In this document: piece by piece, positions 54,136 to 64,000 of the stretch | How positions within the stretch are numbered: the stretch's first letter is position 1 | Layout of the letters: the number at the start of each line of letters is the position of its first letter | Assembly (NCBI GenBank): GCA_037039925.1 | Contig: JAXRKP010001064.1 | Location: 97,501-161,500 of the forward strand | Source: Doris montereyensis | Taxonomy: Eukaryota > Mollusca > Gastropoda > Nudibranchia > Dorididae | Direction of reading: 5' to 3' | DNA length: 64,000 bases | The notes under the pieces: generated by a model | Told to the model about the DNA's origin: nothing | What the model saw: the letters and a program-made list of their open reading frames with translations, nothing else | Databases searched by the model: none | Program-made: the position numbers and the translations under genes

Positions 54136-54417
54136 AAGACTATTAGATTGAGGCTATACAGGTAGGGGTGAGCAGTAGGCCTACTATTCTAACTTTTTAA
54201 ATTAATAAAACCTGGTCAAAATGGCGACATAGGTGACTAAAAATTCTACTCAAATAATCAAATGTCACCTGTGGTAGCCTAAGTTGATTGCACGGCTATC
54301 ACTGATATTGTTTAGTCTTTTCCTTAGTTTAAGGTTTCTCTTGTTACAATAACATCTCAATATGAATTCCTTATAATTCTTTCAACTTAAATAGAAAATG
54401 TATGTTTTATAGGTCTT

Positions 54418-54969
54418 TTAACCCAAGAAAAGCGCCGGCCCTAAATAAAGGGCGTGTTGTCATCCGCCCGGGAAGCGCGCAGGCCCTTTATCTAGGGCCA
54501 GACACCTAGGCTTCTTTAATAAAAATTTCTACTTTCCTTACATGGTTTATGACGTAGTTTGACCTTTGAGTTCATAGTTAAAGAACAACCAATGAGATTA
54601 CAATTTATTTTAAGCTCATGGCTTTCCCGATAGCCTCGTTATCATTTGTCAAAGTGACACTTTCACATTCAACACACTTCGTGCAAGCCTAAGTTGATTA
54701 CACAGTTATCGCTGCTATTGTTTAGTCCTCAGTTTAAGGTTTTCTTGTTGCAATAACATCTTAATATGAATTCTTTATTCTTTCAACTCATAGAAAATGC
54801 TTGTTTTATAGGTCTTTTATCATCTGTAAACGTGAAATCATTGTTCAAACTAAGTCTAAATCCTAGCTTCCCCCTTTGCACACACTCATTTTTTCATGCA
54901 AATGGCTGGGGCAACCCCTCACTGTAAGAAGGCCACTTCCGGTAACATCGCGAGCTCTACTTGGGTTAA
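54418..54969 (-). mobile_element. TTAA-ended MITE, copy 2 (intact ends)
   Basis: TTAACCCAAG at 54418-54427 and CTTGGGTTAA at 54960-54969 are perfect inverted ends with TTAA outermost. The interior matches 1318-1875 in reverse. The piece from about 54800 is partly repeated at 54975-55120 (ACGTGAAATCATTGTTCAAA, CCCCTCACTGTAAGAAGG). An incomplete further relative lies at 54260-54417. Confidence 0.8.
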
Positions 54970-55134
54970 CATCTCTGTAAACGTGAAATCATTGTTCAAA
55001 CTAAGTCTAAATCCTAGCTTCACTCGTTGCACACACTCGTTTTTTCATGCAAATGACCGGGGCAACCCCTCACTGTAAGAAGGTCACTTCTTGCAAGCTC
55101 TACTTGGGTTGAAGGTTGAACAGTGCACAAAAGC

Positions 55135-56080
55135 CAAAGTAGGGGGGGGGGGGGGAGAGGAGGCTTCACTCGGGATTGTGATAGATTTAATTGTTTTCAG
55201 GTTTACTTCTCTTTAAACGGTAGGTCAGAACTAGAACATGAGGTGATGGGTGAGCACCCCATAGAGAGGGTGTCCAAGACTCCTCACCAATGAAGAACAT
55301 AATTTAGTTGATTGGCTGATTGAGTCCTCCATGATGAGGGCCTGTGGTAGACCTAGCCTAGGCCTAATAGCAGCAAAAAACTGACCCTCTCTCTCTCCTC
55401 TAAACTTATCAAGATGAATCTATATCTAGATACCAAATTTATGCGTGTTTGAATTGTGTGAATTAATGTTAAAAAGAGTCACATGAGATGGTGGTCGGAA
55501 ATGGGTAGGTCGGTGGTCGGGGATTGGCAAAGCGATCGGAAACAGGTCTTGTTGGGTTATCTCTGAAGATGCCATTATTTCACTGCTAGACTGGTTTAAC
55601 ACCATTTCAGCAATTGATATGTGTTGCAGACACATATTCCTCTTTGAATGAGCTGTTTTCACTGTAGTGATGGAGGCGAACAGGAAGGGCGGTCTTAAGT
55701 GTTGATTCTAGATCTACTTATTTGATCTTGTCTTTACAAGTTACTCTTCTGAGCCTGTATACATGAAGACAGCGCAAGTCCCTTACACCTTTGCTCTAGG
55801 CTATGCGATGTACTTAATCTGTGCACAGTATACTTGAAGTTGCCGTTGAGTCAATCAGCGTTGCACTGAACATGTAACTTTACATCAGGGTGTACTGTCT
55901 ATTAACTCAAACACTGTGTACCAACTCATGTGTCCAACACAAAACTGCTGATTATCAGGCAGATAAATCCAGTAACTGGCAAAAGCTGTTCGATAGGAAT
56001 GTTGTTCATTTTCGGTGCAATAATTGTAACAACCGTTAGTGTTTTTATTATATTACTTTTTGCATGATGCACGAAATCGT
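55135..56080. other. Intergenic, nothing recognised
   Basis: A poly-G run is at 55143-55155. No coding or repeat family was identified. Confidence 0.5.
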
Positions 56081-56084
56081 TAGA

Positions 56085-56330
56085 TCTAGTGGGTTTTTTT
56101 TATTGTTAATAGTTTTGGATGATAAGTGTAACAACACTTAGATTTAGATCTAGTATTTTTATTATTCTCCATGTGTTAAGTGTAACAGCCTCTAGATGTA
56201 GTGTTTTTATTGTTATTGTTTTCTGTGTGCCGAAGCTTAACAACCACTAGCTAGATGTAGTATTTTTACTGTTGTATTTCACGTGATAAGCATAACAACC
56301 ACTAGATCTGGTGTTTTCTATTGCTATTAT
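56085..56330 (+). repeat. Diverged tandem repeat of about 60 bp, 4-5 units
   Basis: TAGATCTAGTG-TTTTTATTGTTA and AAGTGTAACAACCACTAGAT-like text recur with many substitutions and indels. Confidence 0.75.
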
Positions 56331-56333
56331 ATT

Positions 56334-56352
56334 TTGTGTGTGTGTGTGTGTC

Positions 56353-56446
<94 letters not shown>

Positions 56447-56462
56447 AAGACAGAGAGAGAGT
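56334..56462 (+). repeat. (GT)n / (GA)n microsatellite
   Basis: A short GT tract is followed by about 85 bases of GA. Arg-Glu and Ser-Leu frames here are artefacts. Confidence 0.97.
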
Positions 56463-56464
56463 GA

Positions 56465-57530
56465 GTTGTTTTTGTTGGATGCTGCTGACTGTGTTCTTTT
56501 CAGTAGGGGGCCTTTATTTATTATAATGCACTGAAGAAGTGAAAAAACTTTACCGTAGTAAAGTTAGGTTTCCTGCTTGTCTTTGCTGCTTCTATATTTG
56601 GTGACATGTCAAAAGAGGAAAGTCATGGCTATGGTGTATGTGTCCGTGACACTGTGTAACTAGGCTTCAAGCATACAGGGTAAATTCTCAGTTACACCGC
56701 GGTGTGGCTAGTAGATCTAGATCTAGATGCTAAGCACTTGTGCCAGTGTAAAATAGGCTGATTTACATAAACATCTTGTACACGGCCACTGACTGATCTG
56801 CAAGTTGGTTGGCAAGACAAGATCTGCAGGTTCTAGATCTATACTATGCCACACTTATGCTGCTCCATTGAAAGAATTGCCAAATATCCATTTCAAACCA
56901 TCTGTCTATTACAACATGGTAAAGAATTTTGAACAGCTAGAGCTAGATCCAAATGCCAATTCAATAATATAAATAATAGTTAGAATAATATTCTTTTGCT
57001 CTTGCAAGAGTGACAGTGACAGTGTAATGAGATGTATCAGATTACGACATCTCACGCCCAACGGTGTTTCAGATGCACGGTATGGAATGCGGCAACGAAG
57101 TGCAACTCACGTGATTTTGTTGAATGCATGATTCTTTAAATGCATAAAAGGAAACCAAGACAGCCAGGGTAATTCAACAGAGAAAATAGGAGAAAGAAAA
57201 GTGCAAGTTGGAATGATGTGCCTGCCTACTTGACTATTGCTTTGTTTAGTGTTTATCATCAGCGGCTACTTCCTTCCTTCTATTGTTGGATGTAACGGAA
57301 TATACCATTGGACCATTATAAGCGATGAACCAATCGTGTGTCGTTTCACATTGAATCTATTATTAAGCCATCTTTTCCAAAATAAAATAAGAAACTGCAT
57401 AAACCAAAATCCCGGCCACACGTTTTTTAACATTTGAAACAAATCATTGAACGTACACCATTATGGTAGACCTATGAATATAACAATAAAATAAAGTGTG
57501 TGCCTCTTTAGCAGCGATTGAATGGAAAAC
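56465..57530. other. Intergenic, nothing recognised
   Basis: AT-rich, with several TAGATCTAGATC-type words. No gene was recognised. Confidence 0.5.
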
Positions 57531-57534
57531 GAAA

Positions 57535-57735
57535 AGATGGTAAGACAATAACACTATATTACAGAGCTACCACAACATGGAAAACGAACAAGTGAAAATG
57601 TACAAAGCAGTAAGGGACATAAAACAAAAACCAACGCAATATAATATCAGATGAACATGGAAGAATACTGTGTGACGATAAAGTAAATACTAACAAGATA
57701 AAAAGAATAATATTTATTGACTGCGAGGCCATTCT
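57535..57735 (+). pseudogene. Possible LINE fragment between endonuclease and RT
   Basis: Broken + frames read KMYKAVRDIKQKPTQYNI, then after a shift DEHGRILCDDKVNTNKIKRI. This is like the W-K-x-I...D-G-x-L-x-D stretch before the RT domain of LINE polyproteins. It is short and degraded. Confidence 0.4.
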
Positions 57736-57924
57736 TTTACTCTAGAGCAGCAATACCTTAACATCATGAATCAATTACGACGGATGGGCCTACATTTTTC
57801 GAAGAACATTTAACCAGAAGAAAAAGATCTCTTCAAGCTATAAATGGTCAGGAAGAAGAAGAAGAAAGAAAAAGAAGAGCAGCAAGGCAGGAACAAGTAC
57901 AACGAGTATGTAGTATGTAGTACA

Positions 57925-58050
57925 ATGTAGCAGTAGAAGTAGTAATAATGGTAGTAGTAGTAATAGTTGTAGTACATGTTGTAGTAGTAGCAGTAGTAGT
58001 AGTAACAAAAGTAGTTGTAATAGTAGTAGTGGTAGTAGTAGTAGTAGTCG
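57925..58050. repeat. (TAG)n trinucleotide tract
   Basis: About 120 bases of imperfect TAG/CTA repeats. On the minus strand it follows a LINE C-terminus, so it may be that element's tail. Confidence 0.9.
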
Positions 58051-58059
58051 ACCTCCTTC

Positions 58060-58400
58060 AGTCGATTGTCAACAATGAATATAGCACTATAGGAACTTGG
58101 TGCTGCTGTTGGAGCAGGATCGTTGGTGGTTTGTAAGGCCGATACGGGAGTGGCAATCCTGCCACACAAGGGGCACGTGGAGCTGGTGGTGGGGAGATCA
58201 CCGAGTGGCTCTCGGCTCCTCTGACAGGTCAGGTCCAACCTCTCCCCTCTCCCTTCTTCAGCATAATTTTGAGTTTAGCAGCGCTATTGCTGCGATTGGT
58301 TGTACTGTCTTCCCAGTTCGATGTGTTGATGTTCAGAGCTTTCATGCCTCGCTTGCAGATGTCTATGTTACGAAGTTGTGGCGCCCGTGTTTTTCTTTTT
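58060..58400 (-). pseudogene. LINE C-terminus with zinc-finger-like motif
   Basis: Minus-strand frames read CKRGMKALNINTSNWED, AAKLKIMLKKGEG, RLDLTCQRSREPLGDL, then CPLCGR and, after a one-base shift, DCHSRIGLTNHQRSC. This is the usual C-x2-C...H-x4-H-type finger that ends many Jockey/RTE-like LINE proteins. The frames are broken. Confidence 0.7.
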
Positions 58401-58484
58401 TTTTTTTTAAACAGAGGTTAAATCATTTAAAGAATATCATTTAGAAAGATACATTGGTAAATAGTAAGCAATCAGTGACTATAT

Positions 58485-59595
58485 GGTAACAATGAGGCGT
58501 TTAGCTTCTTCTACCAATCTGTCCCATGATGTATTGCGCGATTTTCTAGATCGGTGGTAACTTTGCGTGGCTGTTTTTTACTAGTGCTATTCACTGTATA
58601 GTTACAGCAGAAGACGTACGCGCTGATTTTAACACTTAAATGTTATCAGTCTAATCATGTGAATCACTATACATGACTGAATTTATTTAGATATACATAA
58701 TAAAATTGTGGCAAAATTGTTGTTATGGCATCTTTGATATTCTATGCGTGTCATTTTACGACTTATTCTTGCCAGTGCCAGCCAGGAGAGCAGAAGCTGA
58801 TCTACTTATTTGCTTGAACCCTTTCGAACTTCAGAAATCTAGATTGCTCAAGTCCGACTATCTTGTGTTGCCAGATAATCAAATTAATAATTGAGATTTT
58901 TATACTACTCTTGTGAATAAATATGCTGAATATCCCTGTGTCTAAATCTAATCATATTAGGTTCTGGTTCTGGATGAAGATGTTCTTCAGTTCAACGAAC
59001 GAGTTGAAATAAAATAGGACACGAACAAAAAGAATAAATTTGAACTTGTAGAGCAGGGTTGAGATATTTAATAATTTGTTAGATTATTTGTGACTTGAAA
59101 ACAGACTTAACAAATATACTAAATTACATTTTATGAATATGGACCAAATTGTAAAACTACAGGGGCGTTTAGCTCGTTTCAGGTATCCCTGATTAGACCT
59201 CCTGAGATTGGCCGTGGTAACACTTCTGCGCCCCCTCCCCCGCATTTCCTCAGTACAAAAACCTATAATACTTTCACATACAATGTGAGACTGAATCAAT
59301 GTAATTCAGTGCAAACAAAGAAAATATATAATATATTAATCTTCGTTATAATAATCATCACCACAAATATTAGTATCGTTATTTGCATTATTAGAATGAT
59401 TATTAACAAGAGTAGAAATGGTAGCAGTAGTTATACTGCTTTTGTAATAACATTATTATTTATGAATGATGACGTGGGGTACTCACTTCCCTCGTATTTT
59501 ACAATAATTAAATAAGGAGTTCACAAAAGAGTTACCACCAATCTGTTTCTGAAACAAGGGCAGTTAATTTTGCGCGCTGAACGCCCCATTTGAAT
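58485..59595 (+). mobile_element. Transposon-like element with GGCGTTTAGC ends, copy 2
   Basis: It pairs with 38225-39480. The left edge is CAATGAGGCGTTTAGCTTC and the right edge GCGCTGAACGCCCCA. The inner motif AGGGGCGTTTAGCTCG at 59160 pairs with the right edge and may delimit a nested element of about 430 bases. There is no transposase frame. Confidence 0.7.
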
Positions 59596-60185
59596 ACACT
59601 ATGTATGGGGACATTGCTTGATCCTCCAGGCGGAAATTGGATCCAAAGAACAAGTCGTATTGGGATATTGTTTTAAACTAGACTCTAATTCGTCTTTGGT
59701 TGTAGGGGTGACTGTACTAAGCTTTGTATTCATATCTACGGAAGATTGAGTCTAGCTGAGTGAATTAAAAACATCATCCTCTATTGTGTTAGACGCAGAA
59801 TCTAAAAATATCCGAATGTTTGCAATCTATAAAAGGCGAACAAGTTCGAAAAACGATTGGCGAGTTCAAGCAAGGCCGTCTATATAGACGGCCTTGGTTC
59901 AAGTCAAGGATGGTAAACTTTTATTTGCCGCATGGCTATTATTTGATCATGTCATTCACTGTTTTAAAATGAGCATCCGTGTTGTTATTTCTTGAAATAA
60001 GATTATCTTTCAGGTAGAGAGCACATGTTTGTACGAAGAATTGATTTCGTTCGTTTTTTTTTATGGTGGTGTAATTCTGTTTCTCTGGACTTATGTTTGA
60101 TATGATGAATTACGTCAGTTATTGGGTCTGATAACAACATTCTTTGTAACAATGGGATACAGTTAATTAAGAATAGTGCAAGAGT
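59596..60185. other. Unique-looking DNA before the satellite
   Basis: It contains a short palindrome GGCCGTCTATATAGACGGCC at about 59874-59893. Nothing else was recognised. Confidence 0.6.
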
Positions 60186-60187
60186 GT

Positions 60188-63100
60188 TATTATACACATC
60201 TACCATGTCACTATACCCATCTACCATGTCATTATACACATGTACTATGTCAGTATACGCACCTACCATGTCAGTATACGCATCTACAATGTAAGACTAC
60301 GCATCTACCATGTCACTATAGGCATCTACCATGTCAGATTACTCATCTACCATGTCAGTATACACATCTACCATGTCAGTATACGCACCTACCATGTCAG
60401 ATTACGCGCCTACCATGTCAGTATACACATCTACCATGTCACTATACGCATCTACCATGTCATTATACGCATCTACCATGTCACTATACACATCTACCAT
60501 GTCAGTATACGCGCCTACCATGTCAGTATACGCATCTACTACGTCAGATTACGCATCTACCATGTCACTATACGCATCTAACATGTCAGATTACGCATCT
60601 ACCATGTCAGTATACGCATCTACCATGTCAGTATACGCATCTACCATGTCACTATACGCATCTACCATGTCACTATACCCATCTACCATGTCACTATACG
60701 CATCTACCATGTCACTATACGCATCTACCATGTCACTATACCCATCTACCATGTCACTATACCCATCTACCATGTCATTATACACATCTACCATGTCACT
60801 ATACACATCTACCATGTCACTATACACATCTACCATGTCATTATACACATCTACCATGTCACTATACACATCTACCATGTCACTATACCCATCTACCATG
60901 TCATTATACACATCTACCATGTCAGTATACGCACCTACCATGTCAGTATACGCATCTACCATGTCCTATACGCATCTACCATGTCGCATCTACCATGTCA
61001 GATTACACATCTACATGCAGTATACACATCTACCATGTCAGATTACGCACCTACCATGTCAGATACACATCTACCATGTCAGTATATGCATCTACCATGT
61101 CAGTATATGCACCTACCATGTCAGTATACGCATCTACCATGTCAGATTACGCATCTACCTTGTCACTATACGCATCTACCATGTCAGATTACGCATCTAC
61201 CATGTCACTATACGCATCTACCATGTCACTATACGCATCTACCATGTCAGTATACGCATCTACCATGTCACTATACATCATCTACCATGTCACTATACAC
61301 ATCTACCATGTCACTATACGCATCTACCATGTCACTATACACATCTACCATGTCATTATACGCATCTACCATGTCACTATACGCATCTACCATGTCACTA
61401 TACGCATCTACCATGTCACTATACGCATCTACCATGTCACTATACGCATCTACCATGTCACTATACGCATCTACCATGTCACTATACACATCTACCATGT
61501 CACTATGCATCATAATGTATACGCATCTACCATGTCACTATACGCATCTACCATGTCAGTATACGCATCTACCATGTCACTATACGCATCTACCATGTCA
61601 GCATATACCCATCTACCATGTCACTATACGCATCTACCATGTCACTATATCTACCATGTCCACTATACGCATCTACCATGTCACTATACACATCTACCAT
61701 GTCACTATACGCATCTACCATGTCACTATACGCATCTACCATGTCACTATACGCATCTACCATGTCACTATACGCATCTACCATGTCACTATACGCATCT
61801 ACCATGTCACTATACCCATCTACCATGTCACTATACGCATCTACCATGTCACTATACGCATCTACCATGTCACTATACACATCTACCATGTCACTATACA
61901 CATCTACCATGTCACTATACACATCTACCATGTCACTATACGCATCTACCATGTCACTATACACATCTACCATGTCACTATACGCATCTACCATGTCACT
62001 ATACGCATCTACCATGTCACTATACGCATCATCTACCATGTCACTATACGCATCTACCATGTCACTATACGCATCTACCATGTCACTATACGCATCTACC
62101 ATGTCACTATACGCATCTACCATGTCACTATCGCATCATCTACCATGTCACTATCATCTACCATGTCACTATACATCATCTACCATGTCACTATACATCA
62201 TCTACCATGTCACTATACGCATCATCTACCATGTCACTATACGCATCATCTACCATGTCACTATATGCATCTACCATGTCACTATACACATCTACCATGT
62301 CACTATACGCATCTACCATGTCACTATACATCATCTACCATGTCACTACGCATCATCTACGCATCATCTACCATGTCACTATATCATCTACCATCACTAT
62401 ATGCATCTACCATGTCACTATACGCATCATCTACCATGTCACTATACATCATCTACCATGTCACTATACGCATCATCTACCATGTCACTATACGCATCAT
62501 CTACCATGTCACTATGCATCATCTACCATGTCACTATACGCATCATCTACCATGTCACTATACGCATCATCTACCATGTCACTATACGCATCATCTACCA
62601 TGTCACTATACATCATCTACCATGTCACTATACGCATCTACCATGTCACTATACGATCATCTACCATGTCACTACGCATCATCTACATGTCACATCATCT
62701 ACCATGTCACTATACGCATCTATCTGTCACTATACACATATACCATGCTATACACATCTACCATGTCACTATACATCATCTACCATGTCACTATGCATCA
62801 TCTACCATGTCACATCATCTACCATGTCACTATACGCATCTACCATGTCACTATACGCATCATCTACCATGTCACTATACGCATCTCATGTCACTATGCA
62901 TCTACCATGTCACTATCATCTACCATGTCACTATACGCATCTACGCATCATCTACCATGTCACTATACACATCTACCATGTCACATACGCATCTACCATG
63001 TCACTATATGCATCTACATGCATCATCTACCATGTCACTATACGCATCATCTACCATGTCACTCACTACCATGTCATATACGCATCTACCATGTCACTAT

Positions 63101-64000
63101 ACGCATCATCTACCATGTCACTATACGCATCATCTACCATGTCACTATATGCGCATCATCTATCATGTCACTATACACATCTACCATGTCACTATCATCA
63201 TCTATCATGTCACAATGTCCATGTCACTATACGCACCATCTACCATGTCACTATCTACCATGTCACTATACGCATCTACCATGTCACTATACGCATCATT
63301 TACCATGTCACTATACGCATCATGTACCATGTCACTATACGCATCATCTACCATGTCACTATACACATCTACCATGTCACTATACGCATCCATGTCACTA
63401 TACGCATCTACCATGTCACTATACACATCTACCATGTCACTATACACATCTACCATGTCACTATACGCATCTACCATGTCACTATACGCATCTACCATGT
63501 CACTATACTATATGCATCTACCATGTCACTATACACATCTACCATGTCACTATACACATCTACCATGTCACTATACATCATCTACCATGTCACTATACAC
63601 ATCTACCATGTCACTATACGCATCTACCATGTCACTATACGCATCTACCATGTCACTATACGCATCTACCATGTCACTATACGCATCATCTACCATGTCA
63701 CTATACACATCTACCATGTCACTATACGCATCATCTACCATGTCACTATACACATCTACCATGTCACTATACGCATCTACCATGTCACTATACACATCTA
63801 CCATGTCACTATACACATCTACCATGTCACTATACACATCTACCATGTCACTATACGCATCTACCATGTCACTACACATCTACCATGTCACTATACGCAT
63901 CTACCATGTCACTATACACATCTACCATGTCACTATACGCATCTACCATGTCACTATACGCATCTACCATGTCACTATACACATCTACCATGTCACTATA
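60188..64000. repeat. 21-bp satellite array, about 170-180 units, open at right edge
   Basis: The unit is ACCATGTCACTATACGCATC plus T. Early units vary (CAGTATACG, CAGATTACG, ACACATCT). From about 62130 to 63400 many units are 24 bp, with CATCATCT, or are truncated. From 63400 the regular 21-bp form returns. Because 21 is a multiple of 3, both strands carry long open frames (MSLYAST and MVDAYSD repeats). These frames have no unique flanking coding sequence and break at unit-length changes, so I treat the array as non-coding. Confidence 0.97.

Noticed and set aside
60331..61515. 394-codon open frame of MSLYAST repeats
   Set aside because: It is a by-product of a 21-bp satellite that is open on both strands. 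It has no unique coding sequence at either end, and unit-length changes break it.

Overview
This window is nuclear DNA from an animal. It is AT-rich, has interrupted genes with GT..AG introns, and is dense in SINEs, LINE fragments, small DNA transposons and tandem repeats. The repeat mix (tRNA-headed SINEs, RTE-like and CR1/Jockey-like LINE remnants) and the exon structure suggest a lophotrochozoan, most likely a marine mollusc. That placement is inference; no taxon marker was read.

Two conserved genes could be rebuilt exon by exon. UBXN7, a p97/VCP adaptor with UBA, UAS, UIM and UBX domains, lies on the + strand in 12 coding exons from 812 to 18900. TDG, thymine/uracil-DNA glycosylase, lies on the - strand in 8 coding exons from 52213 down to 36364. 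The genes converge, with about 17 kb of repeats between their stop codons. Each is complete through its catalytic or interaction domains. Nothing in the sequence ties them functionally, so they are simply neighbours.

Both genes carry single-base frame breaks in short homopolymers: AAAA in the UBXN7 UBX exon, CCCC in TDG exon 3 and AAAA in TDG exon 8. UBXN7 exon 10 and the TDG C-terminal exon hold further breaks. Splice sites, phases and family-conserved residues are otherwise intact, so indel errors in the assembly explain this better than gene decay. Automatic gene callers would probably fragment both genes.

Layout: 0-0.8 kb, SINE pieces and upstream DNA. 0.8-18.9 kb, UBXN7, with a TTAA-ended MITE, a hairpin MITE and minisatellites in its introns. 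18.9-36.3 kb, repeats: 35- and 50-bp tandem arrays, two 1-kb element copies, a LINE reverse-transcriptase remnant, GA/TA microsatellites, and 43- and 50-bp arrays. 36.3-52.3 kb, TDG, whose introns hold an RTE LINE end, a 1.1-kb transposon-like element, a triplicated SINE block and a 2.2-kb satellite. 52.3-60.2 kb, intergenic transposon remnants. 60.2-64 kb, a 21-bp satellite running off the right edge.

I found no clearly new molecular system. The points most worth following are a family of about 14 short pyrimidine-rich elements that sit upstream of splice acceptors and change orientation between the two genes; the TTAA-ended MITE; the duplicated 1.1-kb transposon-like element; and a satellite that stays open for translation on both strands.
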